A stretch of 64,000 nt of DNA from contig OY292278.1 of the NCBI GenBank assembly GCA_958496175.1, positions 45,136,001-45,200,000 on the forward strand. Reading direction: 5' to 3'. Made by a program: the position numbers and the translations under genes. How positions within the stretch are numbered: position 1 is the stretch's first letter; every line of letters starts with the position of its first letter. Source of the stretch: Sisyra terminalis (taxonomy: Eukaryota > Arthropoda > Insecta > Neuroptera > Sisyridae). Positions 50,009 through 62,675 of this stretch are shown here, piece by piece. The notes under the pieces are model-generated. The model was not told the DNA's origin. It saw only the letters and a list, made by a program, of their open reading frames with translations, and made no database searches.

Positions 50009-51640
50009 GGTGTGTTAATATGGAACCGGATTTTTTTTCTAAAAAATATTCTTTCATTAGTTCTACATGAAAATATATATTATATTCAAAATGATTCCCT
50101 CCATTTATTATAGATTTTTGCCATCTTTCTAGTAATGTTTGGATACCATACCAAAAAAATTGTTCATCTTTTAAGCAAAAGCCATCATCGAGTCATTGTT
50201 GTAGATCATTGTACGTTGTGGAGTGCTTTTCAACAAGTGTGTGTCCCATCGATGAAAAAATGAAGATGCCAAGTCTTCGAAGCAAGCCACATACGAAACG
50301 CCAGGGGAATTACTATGCAGCAAAATCACTGTACATCAGGGTGTCCGTTATTTCCCAAATTGATTTTTTTACAGCGATCACCCCCTGAATTTTTAGTTTA
50401 AGATATAAAAAAAAATTATCCAATACAATTAAGTTCTTAATTTCTTGATTAAGCCGTGCCGGAATCATGTTACATTTATCATTTAAATAACATGAGATTA
50501 TGTGACTTTTTACTTTTAATTTTTTTTCTCAGAAACAAATGAATGAAAAGATATAAGATCAAATTATTATGACGTAAAATTTAACGCTCTACAAAAAAGA
50601 TCTCTAATAAATTTTCGATTAAATCACCCCATTAAAAGTTATTTAACATTTAACTTGTGCCTAATATAAATCTTGCAATATTTTCAACTTTTTGCTCATT
50701 TTTACTTTTTTACCTATAAAATCATTGAAAGAGAAGATAACAATTATTATCATTAGAGCGCAAGTGATTATTTGGGTTAATTTTATGGCTTGAACTGAAA
50801 AGTAAACAAAAAAAAACTCATTTTTTGACAATGAAAACCGGTGACATAAGATCCGAATTCGCTATAGTCGTGAAATTCAATTTATCCAGGATAAGTTTTC
50901 GTACTTTAATCAATATTTTGTATCTACGAAGTGAATTTCATACTAATTAATGAGACTATCGACAAAAGTTCAATGAAAATTCGAATTTTTACCATTTCAC
51001 CTGATGTCATCTATGAAAAATTTCTTAGAACTTGTAGTCAACAAATTAAATGTTGAATAAATTACAAAATACAAGTTAATTCAAGTTAAGTGTTGAATAC
51101 TTTTTAATGGAGTGATTTAATCGAAAATTCATACAAGACATTTTTTGTAGAGCGTTAAATTTTACGTCATAATAATTTGACCTTAAATCTTTTCATTCAT
51201 TTGTTTCTGAGAAAAAAAATTAAAAGTAAAAAGTCACATAATCCCATGTTATTTAAATGGTAAATGTAACATGTATTGGATAATTTTTTTTATATTCTAA
51301 ATTAAAAATTCAGGTGGCGATCGCTGTAAAAAAATCAACTTGGGAAATAACGGACACCCTACTGTACATTGCCGATTTTGATATTCGGGCCGTTTTTTGC
51401 GCTAAATCTTGGTTTCAATCTACTATCGCAAGTAGTTGTTACGTTTGACAACCATTCTTATTCCATAAGTCTTAAAATTCGATCATCTCAAACTTCTTCG
51501 GTGGTCTTCCACGTTCTTTGTTCTCCACGTCGATATCATCATTTTTATTTTCTGTAAGATCTTTAAACCACTGAAGTTTCCTAAAAGAGTACTCAATGAA
51601 AGCTTCGATAAGCATTTGATGCGATTACGCAGCCATTTTC
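50009..51640 (-). pseudogene. Mariner-family transposase remnant, split by foldback P7
   Basis: On the minus strand the N-terminal part (51640 down to 51370) reads KNDDIDVENKERGRPPKKFE, matching the GDFDVEDKERPGRPKKFED linker of mauritiana-type mariners, with stops and frame breaks. The C-terminal part (50329 down to about 50010) reads LDDGFCLKDEQFFWYGIQTL then ERWQKSIINGGNHFE, the usual mariner end. The catalytic DDD centre between them is deleted, and P7 sits at the break. A terminal AGGTGTGTTAATATGG lies at about 50010. Dead element. Confidence 0.78.
50337..51361. mobile_element. Foldback element P7 (AGGGTGTCCG family)
   Basis: Palindrome of 1025 bp with ends CAGGGTGTCCGTTATTTCCC and GGAAATAACGGACACCCTA. 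Flanked by a perfect 8-bp target duplication CTGTACAT (50329-50336 and 51362-51369). Arms contain GCGATC, a CAATACAATTAAG word and AACGCTCTACAAAAAAGATC. Close relative of P8. hAT-like by duplication length and ends. Confidence 0.92.
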
Positions 51641-51650
51641 ATCAAAAAAA

Positions 51651-51674
51651 TCATCATCATCATCATCATCATCA
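51651..51674. repeat. (CAT)n microsatellite
   Basis: Eight tandem CAT/TCA units without interruption. Confidence 0.9.
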
Positions 51675-52752
51675 GAATTTCATTAGAAAATCAATGTTAT
51701 CCGGGAATCGTACTTTTAAGGCCCAAAATTCGACATGTTCAATGTTATTAAAAATAATGAAACCCCAGAAAATTTACATATTTGGGAATTGAAAGTCTTT
51801 TTTAAATCTAAAAACAAGAAAATGTCCCAGTTAGATGGTTTAGGAGATCTTCTATTGGCTACCACCACCACTTACTGGCAAATTCCGGTTTCATATTAAC
51901 ACACCTAGAACATATTTTGAAAAATTGCAAAAAACATTTTGGAATTTTCCTTAGATTTAAATAAGATTGGGGACCTCTGTTTTAGCCAACAACCCCGGTT
52001 TTTGATTCAATTATAAATTTTGTCCCATTTTCCAATTTCGACCCAATTTTCGGTTTTAGAAACTTACCGAGATTTCAACGATTTTCCTTGTCGAAACTTT
52101 TGAAGTTTTTGGTGGTTTCCCGTTTATAAATATATGATTTAGTACTTTAAACTATAAAGTAAAGAAAAAAAAGCTTTTCGTTAGTTCATACGTTGCAAAA
52201 AAATTAACAGTAGTAGAACAAGTTTATGTTTGCAAATCAATTCAATAAAATTAAGCACCTAAATCATCAAATATCCAACAAAGACCTATAAAAATCCAAA
52301 ATTTTCTCATCGAATTTTATATGTTACAATATTTTTTAAACATATTTTCATTCTATTATACACTTAGATCTACGATAAATCATAGGTTATAGATAGTTTT
52401 AGATGAATCTAATAAAATTGACTAGTTTTTAAGTACATTCACTTATCTCATCATGAAAATTCAGTGTCAGCCTTTAACATTATCATAAAACAACATTTTA
52501 AAGTTAACAATAAATTACATGACTGCATCAATTTAACACAGACCAATGTAAACAGGTAGAGGTAAATATATAAAATTGAAAAAGCTTGAAAATTTTTTCA
52601 TAATTGAAAATAGGTAATTGATTTTTTAACGTCTAGGTATGTTAATTGTCCCACTTATAACTTACAATGGTCAAATTATTCAGTCTTGGTTTTTATCTTT
52701 AATGCTTCTACTTCCTTAAAATCATTAAGTTTATAGAGTTATCAGTGAATAT
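51675..52752. other. Stretch without recognised genes
   Basis: Intergenic sequence without open frames of note, recognised repeats or RNA genes. Confidence 0.45.
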
Positions 52753-53673
52753 TAGGGTAGTCCTTAATAGGGGTGCTTTTGAATTTCTTTCCTCCCAGGG
52801 GCTTAAATGCTTACAAATTCAAAAAAAAAAATTGCCTGAAAATTTGAGCTCTCAATATTAACTTTAAGATAGTCCGCTTTCCATCTTAAGTTTCTTATGG
52901 AAATAACGGCGGAAAAATATAACTTGTTCATTAGAATTCCATAACTCAGCGACAAATAAATCGAAAATAACTAATCACGTCATGTTTATTGTAAATTTAA
53001 CGCTCTACAAAAAAGAGCTCTTATGATTTTTTGCTAAATCTATTGGCTTAAGAGTTATTGGCTTAAGAATGCGGCACTAATAGTCAATAAAAATATAATT
53101 ATTTTTTTTTAACTGAGCAATGGAAAGTAGAGTTGGTTACATAGCTAATATTGAATCTGATGCCAATGAACAAGTACAAAAAATGAAGGATGAACTATTA
53201 CAACTACGTCATGAAAAATCACAAGAATAATATTTTTCTTTGCTTCTTTTTGATCATAAATACAAATTTTGCATGAGAAATTTGATATATTTCGTAAAAA
53301 TAAGTATTTACTAAATAATTATAGTTGATAACATTTATAATTATAAAATAATTAAACTTTGAGCTCGAATAACTCTTAAGCCAATAGATTTAGCGAAAAA
53401 TCATAAGAGCTCGTTTTTGTAGAGCATTAAATTTACAATAAACATTACGCAATTAGTAATTTTCGATTTATTTGTCGCTGAGTTACGGAATTCTAAAGAA
53501 AAAATTAAATTTTTCCCGCGCTATTTTCAGAAGAAACTTAAGTTGGAAAGCGGACTATCTTAAAGTTAATATTAAGAGCTCAAATTTTCAGAGAATTTTT
53601 TTTATCAATTTGGAGACATTTGAGCCCCTGGGAGCCAAGAAATTCAAAACCACCTATATTAAGGACCCCCCTA
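52753..53673. mobile_element. Foldback element P9 (TAGGGTAGTCC family)
   Basis: Palindrome of 921 bp with ends TAGGGTAGTCCTTAATA and TATTAAGGACCCCCCTA. Perfect 8-bp target duplication GTGAATAT (52745-52752 and 53674-53681). Arms contain CTCCCAGGGGCTTAAATG, ATTTGAGCTCTCAATATTAA, AAGATAGTCCGCTTTCC and AACGCTCTACAAAAAAGAGC. An unpaired segment at about 53115-53330 sits near the centre. Confidence 0.92.
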
Positions 53674-53971
53674 GTGAATATAAAAGAACTGAGGATGTAA
53701 GAATTGAAACATTTTTCATGTGTTCATAAATAGTTCTTACATCACCAGACTTTTCAGGTTTAACAAGGGTTGATGCTTATTGAAATAAAGTTAAATTAAT
53801 TTTAAGACAAGGTGACGTATTAATACATTTTGCACAATAATCAATGGCTTGAATTATTTTTTTTTGCCGAGTATTGTTGTTTATTATTTAATTTTAAAGT
53901 ATTTGAAATTAGCTTCTTTTCTTTGACATGTCTACAGTTTCGTATAAATTTTCGGTCCACAGAATATTTAT

Positions 53972-55044
53972 TAGGGTGTCCGTTATTTCCCAAATTGATT
54001 TTTTTACAGCGATCGCCCCCTGAATTTTTGGTTTAAGATATAAAAAAAAATTATCCAATACAATTAAGCTCCTAATTTCTTGATTTAACCATGTCGGAAT
54101 CATGTTACATTTACCATTTAAATAACATGGCATTATTTGACATTTTACTTTTAATTTTTTCTTCTCAGAAACAAATGGATGAAAAAATTTAAAATCAATT
54201 ATTATAACGTAAAATTTAACGCTCTATAAAAAAGGTCTCTTATGAATTTTCGATTAAATCACTCCATTAAAAGTTATTCAACATTTAACTTGTGCCTAAT
54301 ATAAATCTTGCAATATTTTCAACTTTTTGCTCATTTTTAATTTTTTTAACTATAAAATCATTGGAAGAGAAGATAAAAATTATTATCATTAGAGCGCCAG
54401 TGATTATTTATGTTAATTTTAAGGCTTGAATTGAAAAGTAAACAAAAAAAACATTTTTTGACAATTAAAACCGGTGATATAAGATCCGAATTCGCTATAG
54501 CCGTGAAATTCAATTTATCCAGGATAAATTTTTGTACTTTACTCAATATTTTGTATCTACAAAGTGAATTTCATACTAATTAATGTGACTATCGGCAAAA
54601 GTTCAATTAAAATTCGAATTTTTACCATTTTCCCTGACGCCATCTATGAGAAATTTCTTAGAATTTGTAGTCAACAAATTAAATGTTCAATAAATTACAT
54701 TTAATACAAATTAAACAAATTAATTCAACTTAAATGTTGAATAACTTTTAATGGAGTGATTTAATCGAAAATTCATACAAGACCTTTTTTGTAGAGCGTT
54801 AAATTTTACGTCAGAATAATTTGACCTTAAATCTTTTCATCCATTTGTTTCTGAGAAAAAAAAGTAAAAGTAAAAGGTCAAATAATCCCATGTTATTTGA
54901 ATGGTAAAAGTAACATGATTCCGGCACGGTTTAATCAAGTAATTAAGAGATTAATTGTATTGGATAATTTTTTTGTATCCAAAACTAAAAATTCAGGGGG
55001 CGATTGCTGTAAGAAAATCAATTTTGGAAATAACGGACACCCTA
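53972..55044. mobile_element. Foldback element P8 (AGGGTGTCCG family)
   Basis: Palindrome of 1073 bp with ends TAGGGTGTCCGTTATTTCCC and complement; perfect 8-bp target duplication ATATTTAT (53964-53971 and 55045-55052). Sequence follows P7 along its whole length with small changes. Confidence 0.92.
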
Positions 55045-55274
55045 ATATTTATATTATGCCAACATTGCACCATTAATGACGCAAATGAATTGCCCAAATA
55101 AGTTGAACAATTTTACAGAAGAGATGAAACACAAAGAAGCCAACATTTGAAAGAAGTTGATAATAGATTTTTTATGTGCACATATTAAATAGTCACATTA
55201 TACTTTTACATCATTTTTGCAAAGAATAATTGTTATATTGACTTCTTTTTTTTTGGTTATTCCAATGTGGAAGT

Positions 55275-56266
<992 letters not shown>

Positions 56267-56518
56267 CTGTAAAAAAAGCACATGTGTATAGTTTACACGC
56301 GGTAGAAGTGATATCTTCAAAAAATATGAACTTCAAGATATTGAGACGAAAGTAAGATTTTATGAGTAGGATACTTGTAGGGTTTATTTTCGATTTATTA
56401 TATATATTTTCCATAAATTTATCCTGAATCCAAATTTGTATTTTCGATAAATGATACAAGAGCTTATGATAATGGAAGTATGAAATAAATCCAGTGGTGG
56501 TAAAGATGCAGGTATCGT

Positions 56519-57135
56519 TTAATATTTGAAACTATTGTATTTGGACATCGTTGGGATTACATTTTTCTCGATTGCTTGAAAACACGTGCAGCATAGTAAA
56601 ACATTATCATTTGCATTAGAATTTTGAATTATTATCCATAAAAGATCTTCATGTCCTGGCCGTTGTAGTTTTAAATTTCGTTGGAACCCCAATCGTTCAC
56701 AAAAGTAGCACATATTATGACCAAACATATTGCTTAAAAAAATTTTATCGAAATTCTTCATGAGCAACTTTTTTCGACGAAATGGTGAATACCTAAAGAA
56801 TTGGCTGTACATTCATTTGAGTAGCACCTGAAAAACAGTTCGTAATATTATGTGATATAAGAATTAATTTTCAATTAGCTTTTATTTTATCGAAATTTCG
56901 TGATTAAGGACAAAATAGGCGATATGAAAATATTTGAGTTCTTACTAGCATCATTTTCACTATTTTGCATAGTCAAATCATTTTTAAACGTGTAAGAACT
57001 ATTATTTTTCTTATTTAATAATGCTTTTCGGCGTGCCCGAAATTCACGAACACGTTCTGTTGAACCTTTTGACGTCTTTATAGCCTTGTTTTCTTTACTT
57101 CTTTTTTGATAATCATGACAATAATCCGTATTCAT
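56519..57135 (-). pseudogene. Helitron-like N-terminal fragment (DUF6570-type zinc-binding region)
   Basis: The minus strand from 57135 starts MNTDYCHDYQKRSKENK, then STERVREFRARRKALLNKKN, the basic start often seen in insect Helitron-type proteins. A strong donor (GCTA|GTAAGA, exon end 56946) could splice to 56827, but the frame then stops after about 11 codons (56793). A second frame (56812-56519) continues the domain: MCYFCERLGFQRNLK, then LLCCTCFQAIEKNVIP and MSKYNSFKY, with paired cysteines as in DUF6570. The pieces belong to one ancestral protein but no longer join in frame. It lies directly upstream of the STK32 exons on the same strand, so probably in an STK32 intron. Could still yield a small 74-residue protein. 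Confidence 0.5.
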
Positions 57136-57671
57136 TTACGGCAAACTTGAAAATTAATTTTATTAAAATAATTAAATGTTTATGCTCACAATTATAATAC
57201 GCAATTTAACACGGTTGTTATTGGTCGCTATGAAAACTATTCTCAAGTAGCCTAATACGCAGGCGTGCACAACTATAAGAAAAACGAAAATTTCCTACCT
57301 CATTCTCTCTCATGTTAAATTTTATAGATTTATGTATATGTTTCTCTTTTTATTGTCGTTTTCCGTTTCCGTTTCATAAATTTAAAGTCACAACGATGTT
57401 AAACAAGTTTTCACTTTAAAAACGGTTTGGTAATTTATGTGTGTAAGAAGTTATACTTATTTGTACTAAATTAAATAATGTTTTTAATCCTTTACCAAAG
57501 CATTTTCCGGTAGTGCCTAAACTGGCGCAATAGTTATTAGTAGTTTATGATAACTAAAATATGATACTATTTTAAAATTTAATGCCATTATAGGCAAATG
57601 TATGTATGGCTGCGAAGACAGAGAACAAAGAATGTAAACACATACAAGTGAGTGTAATAAAGATACAAAAT
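57136..57671. other. Stretch without recognised genes
   Basis: AT-rich; the region just upstream of 57135 could be the 5' flank of the Helitron-like fragment. No promoter element is convincing. Confidence 0.35.
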
Positions 57672-57873
57672 CAGGCACGTTAGCGTAGATCAGAACCATC
57701 ATAACCAAATTGACCCAATTTATTCGCGAATTAAAGTAGAAAATGAAACGTTATCAAATATTGACTTCCATTAAAGAGATATGAGCAAATTTTTTTGTAT
57801 TGCTAGTGGATTTTGATTGGATTTTCGCGAATAAATTGAGCCATTGTGGTTCTGATCCATGCTAACGTGCCCG
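57672..57873. mobile_element. Short MITE with CAGGCACGTTAGC ends
   Basis: Terminal inverted repeats of about 55 bp: CAGGCACGTTAGCG then GATCAGAACCA and CAATTTATTCGCGAA, mirrored at the right. About 202 bp in total. Target duplication not visible; hAT-like by its CAGGC end only. Confidence 0.7.
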
Positions 57874-58099
57874 ATATTAAGGAATACCAAAATTTCTTTG
57901 AATGCAACTAATCAAATTTTGAATGTTACAAGAACCAGAATGATAACGGATTTGATAATCATCCACTGTGGAAACACCTGCCTTCAGTTTGAGATGCAAG
58001 TTTTGTTAGGCAAAGATAAATGAAAGGAACTATGGATATTGAATCCCAGTATCAAAAGGCACTAATGATTGAAATTTATTCCCAAAAACTCAATAAATC

Positions 58100-58412
58100 T
58101 TAAAGCTGCTCTGTTTAAATCCATCTATCTTATAGAATAATCAATTATTCTCAGCTTTTGTACTATGTAGTATCCCACAATCTCTATAGATCTTAAACTT
58201 TGTATGTTGGAAATCTCTTAAGATTCATACAGATCCAAGAACAATAGTAAAATAATGGTGGTTATATTTTAGTTTATTTTGGGCACAAAAGTTATAAGAG
58301 ATCAACAAATTTGACTATTTTTAATGGTTTGGATCTTTTGGTGTGAATAAAGCTTATAGTATTCAGAAGTTGCTAAAGAGGAAAACTTGCATTTATTTCT
58401 GCTTTTTGTAAA
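58100..58412 (+). repeat. Direct repeat D1 (partner at 60015)
   Basis: About 300 bp from CTCTGTTTAAATCC to CTGCTTTTTGTAAAC recurs in the same orientation at 60015-60318 with moderate divergence. Landmarks are AATAGTAAAATAATGGTGGT and GGTGTGAATAAAGCTTAT. Ancient tandem duplication, later split by P13. Confidence 0.85.
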
Positions 58413-58422
58413 CTTAAGACTA

Positions 58423-60005
58423 AGGGTATAGACCGGTTTGTATGCTAAAAGTGCCCCCACGGTTTTTTCGATTCAAAGTCAAGGAATCATTTTGATACTA
58501 AACAAAAAAAAAATAGCCAAATTTCCAGCTCTTTACCTCAAGCGGTTTACAAGTACTTCGAAAAAGACCCATTTTTCGATTTTATTTTTTTTTTGTAATA
58601 GTAAAATTTAAAATTAATAACCTCCGATTTTTTTTTCTCATTCTTAGGAGTCAAAGGCATGAAAATATATTTTTTCTATTATTTTCAGATGTAATGTCGA
58701 TTTTTAGGGACCGAAACAAAATTAAAATTAATTTTTTGAGTGCGTTTTTGAAATGTGTCCACCGCCAAATTTTCTCAAAAAACGTCTTTAGTACTCCTCT
58801 ATACTCAGTAATTTTTTTAAATTTTTTGAATTGGTGGAACATTATGAAAAAAAATAATAAATTGATTTTTTCCTATATCTCATGCTAAAGCACAATTATT
58901 AATTTTTTTGGTAAAGTAATAAGAAGATAAATATTTTTCAATTCAAAATATATATACATTTCATTAAACAATTTAGAAAATGAAGAAATTGTCAGTACAA
59001 ATTATGTTTTATACAATACTTCTTTGAAATATATAATAATATATTTTTAGTAGCTCTAATAATTTTACATCGTTAATAATTTGACTTAGGCTACTGCCTA
59101 GTCCTGCATTATTATACATCTTTAATAATTCGACTATGGCGGCTGTTAAAATGAGCCCCTCCTTATATCGCTATTTTTAAATTAATTAAATAGGATAAAT
59201 ATATAATAAGAGGTATATTAATGCAGTTTAAACACACAAAAGACAAATAAATAGTTTTAGAATAATGATAATCAAGCAAACACTATAGAATACAAGAAAA
59301 TAAGTTCCAAATTTCCCTTTTCTTTAACGCAGGACTAGGCAGTAGCCTAAGTCAAATTATTAACGATGTAAAATTATTAGAGCTAATAAAAATATATTAT
59401 TATATATTTCAAAGAATTATTGCATAAAAAAATTTTTTTAATGGCAATTTCTTCATTTTCTAAATTAAATGTATATATAATTTGAGTTGAAAAATAATTA
59501 TCTTCATATTACTTTACCAAAAAAATGAATAAATGTGCTTTAGCAAGAGATATAGGAAAAAATCAGTTTTTATTTTTTTTCATAATGTTCCACCATATTA
59601 AAAATTTGAAAAAATTACTAAGTATAGAGGAGTACTAAAGACGTTTTTTGAGCAAATTTGGTGGTGGCCACTTTTCAAAACCGCACTCAATAAATTAATT
59701 TTAATTTTGTTTCGATCTTTAAAAATCGACATTCCATCTGAAAATAATAGAAAAAATATTTTTTCATGCCTTTTACTCCTAAGAATGAGAAAAAAAATCG
59801 GAGGTTATTAATTTTAAATTTTACTGTTACAAAAAAAAAAATAAAATCGAAAAATGGTTTTTTTTTTCGAAATACTCGAAAACCGCTTGGGATAAAAAAC
59901 AGAAAATTTGGCTAATTTTTTTTTATTAAGTATCAATACGATCCCCTGACTTTGAATCAAAAAAGTCGCGGGGGCACTTATACCATACAAACCGGCCTAT
60001 ACCCT
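58423..60005. mobile_element. 1.6-kb palindrome P13 (AGGGTATAGACCGG ends)
   Basis: Ends AGGGTATAGACCGGTTTGTA and complement. Arms of about 780 bp match along their length, including AAAGTGCCCCCACGG and GCCTAGTCCTGCATTATTAT. Flanks TTAAGACTA (58414-58422) and TTAAAACTA (60007-60015) look like a duplicated target with one mismatch. No coding capacity. Larger than the other foldbacks and without their shared internal words. Confidence 0.85.
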
Positions 60006-60014
60006 TTTAAAACT

Positions 60015-60318
60015 ACCCTGTTCAGGTCCATCCCTCTTATAGAATAAGCAATTATTCTGAGCTTTTGTAGTATGTAATACCCCTGAATCTCTGTAGATCG
60101 TAAATTTTCTATGTTGGAGATCTCTTAAGACTTATACAGATCTACGAACAATAGTAAAATAATGGTGGTTATATTTTAGTTTATTTTGGGCATAAAAGTT
60201 ATTAGAGATCTACAAATTTGACTATTTATAGTGGTTTGGATCTTTCGGTGTGAATAAAGCTTATGATATTCAGAAGCTGCTGAAGAGGAAAACTTATTTC
60301 TGCTTATTGTAAAAGTAA
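60015..60318 (+). repeat. Direct repeat D2 (partner at 58100)
   Basis: Second copy of the tandem duplication. The junction with P13 lies at its left edge. Confidence 0.85.
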
Positions 60319-62254
60319 GAGTAAATTTTATTTATTGATAACTTTATTTTGCTAAGTTTAACAAATAAATATTCGAATAAAAAATTGCCTTCTATATCGA
60401 AAATCACAATAGTCTTTGGCTATAAATTTAATAACCGAACCATTGCGGCTTTGTGTGTCGACAAATTGTCGTTTTGATGTTCTGGAGGTTTTCCTTGCCG
60501 AACACTTGTGGTTAGAGACTTTCAATTGCCGGTGGGCAAAGGTGGAAACTACACAGACGTAATAGAGGAAATAATTTATATAAAATATATCTGAAGCTCT
60601 CTATTTATCTTGAGCTACCAAAGAGGATTTCCAACGAAACATATATAATATAAAGTTTTAGTAAGACAAAGTTTCCACCGCATTCATATTTAAATCGTTT
60701 CACTTATTAATTAAACTTCTATACGGAAAAAATTTCAATAAAGTAGAGAAACAAAAAAAACAACCGAGATCACAAACTCGGAAATGTTGCTCCAGATTTA
60801 TACCTGGAGTGTATCTATATGGCACTTTACGTTGGAAAAGCACATTTCCATATTGCCCTATTTACCTCATTCTTCGTATAGAATCTCCCTACCCAATGAG
60901 ATCAGGAACTGGGAACAAAGTGCAGGATGTTAAGTTTTCCTTTTGTTTGAAGGCCTATTTTTTGCTGGTAGATATATATCGTATCTATCGACATCCTTAC
61001 CCGAGATATTTAAAATATGATGTCTTATTTTACTTTGTATGGAAATATGTAAATTTAATCTTGAAATTTCACCAACTTTTATACTTAAATCTGAATATTT
61101 TTTCGAGGAAATTAAATTAGTTTTAAACAAAGCAAAGATTGGTACTAATCTGTAAAGGAAATTTAGTAGATATTGAGCTTTAATGAAAAACATTTTAAAT
61201 GTTAAATGAAAATTGCTTTTTCATTACAATATTGTGCATCAAAACTTGATTATATTTTGATTAACGTTTGGAGTAGAAAATTTATTAAAAAAAAACAACC
61301 CTTAGCTTTATTAAAAGGTATTTTATATCCATCAAAATATCTACGTAGAAAAAACCAAAATATTTTCATGGAAAAAATTTCCATCTCAATTTTAATAGAT
61401 TTCAATTTACAATTGAAGCTTTCTTCTCTCCAATCCCATGAATTTATATTTTAATGAATAAAACTGTAAAGCAAATAAAATTGATTTATGATAAATGTGG
61501 TACATTGGAAAATATTAGAAAGGATTTAAATTCATGTTTGTAGTGGGGAAAACCTTCAGGGACCAACAGGTTGGAGAGCTTTTTGAAATTTTAATGGAAA
61601 ATATCTTGTGCTAATAAGACCGGAAAGCACAACGGAAATTAAAAGCATTACTTGGGCCCATTAAAATATTTTCTATCAAAACACAGAAGTATTTTTTTTC
61701 CAACATTAAGAAAGTAATCAAATGCTGGTGGTTTCTTGTTTCAATTAAAACAAAAAAGGGGAAAAAGAGGATACTCGTCAATGGAAAAAATCCTGGGGGA
61801 AGTATGCGAGATAGTTCAGGAATCCAGGATGTAAAATATAAGGCGATTAGTATGCAAGGGATTGGTATGCAAGTTTATCTATTGTGTAAGGCAGGGAAAT
61901 ACCATATATAGTTAAGGGGAGCTTTAGAACCGGATTTTCCATTGTCTTAAAATTAACCAGAAGTCGTTAATTTCTTGCTCATTGAATAGTTATGACATTT
62001 TAAAATATGATTTCTCTTCAAATTTGCAAATAGGTTTCCCAATTTTTTTTTCAACATATCTTTATTATTAAATAGTTGAGAACCTTTGAATTTACCAATT
62101 GGGTTTGTGAATTTTTTTTTTTGTGATAAATGGAAAGATCATATATAAGTTTTATAGCGAAACTATTTTTTGTTTTTTTTTTTCGCAATACCTAACTTAA
62201 AAGTATTTCAAAATAAAAATTAATTTTTGAATCTAGTACCGAAGACACGCCGAC
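60319..62254. other. Stretch without recognised genes
   Basis: A GC-richer block at about 60420-60560 is open in one frame on the minus strand for over 50 codons (NHKCSARKTSRTSKRQF), but I see no family match or good splice sites. Frames at 60809-61120 (plus) and 60930-61193 (minus) overlap each other and resemble nothing known. No STK32 kinase exon was found here. Confidence 0.4.
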
Positions 62255-62675
62255 AGCTCCCGAACAAACCCGAGCGCGTGTGACGTCATAATGTTAGTTG
62301 TCACTCATTGCAGTTGATACAGAAATAATAAGTACAGTGTTTTGATTGATTTAATTCTGTTGTGATAGTTAAATATTGAAATATATATTGAAAATGTCGA
62401 ACCTTAAAAGTTATCGTTCTTGTTTTGTACCATTATGAACGAATACTACAAAAACAACTCCTAACAAAATGTTTTTAAATGTTCCCCAAGATGGCAAACG
62501 TCGAAATAAATTTATAATATTTATAAATAAATAACTAACGACTCGTTTTTTAGCAATAAATTTTCAATATTATTGTCTAGTCACGTGTAATAGCTGTAAA
62601 CGCTGTACTGTTAATAAATAACTATAACATTATGACGTCACAACTATGGTGACCACTCATGGCGCGTTTATAGTC
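62255..62675 (+). pseudogene. THAP-type transposon fragment
   Basis: From the ATG at 62394 the frame reads MSNLKSYRSCFVPL, then a TGA at 62436-62438 where the family has a zinc-binding cysteine, then TNTTKTTPNKMFLNVPQDGK and RRNKF, and a stop at about 62530. This is the start of a THAP-like zinc finger (C..P.C, FxVPxD, RR) as found in many transposon-derived insect proteins. Flanking GTGACGTCATAATGTTA (about 62279) is repeated inverted at about 62628, so it is probably a short internally deleted element. Non-functional. Confidence 0.55.
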
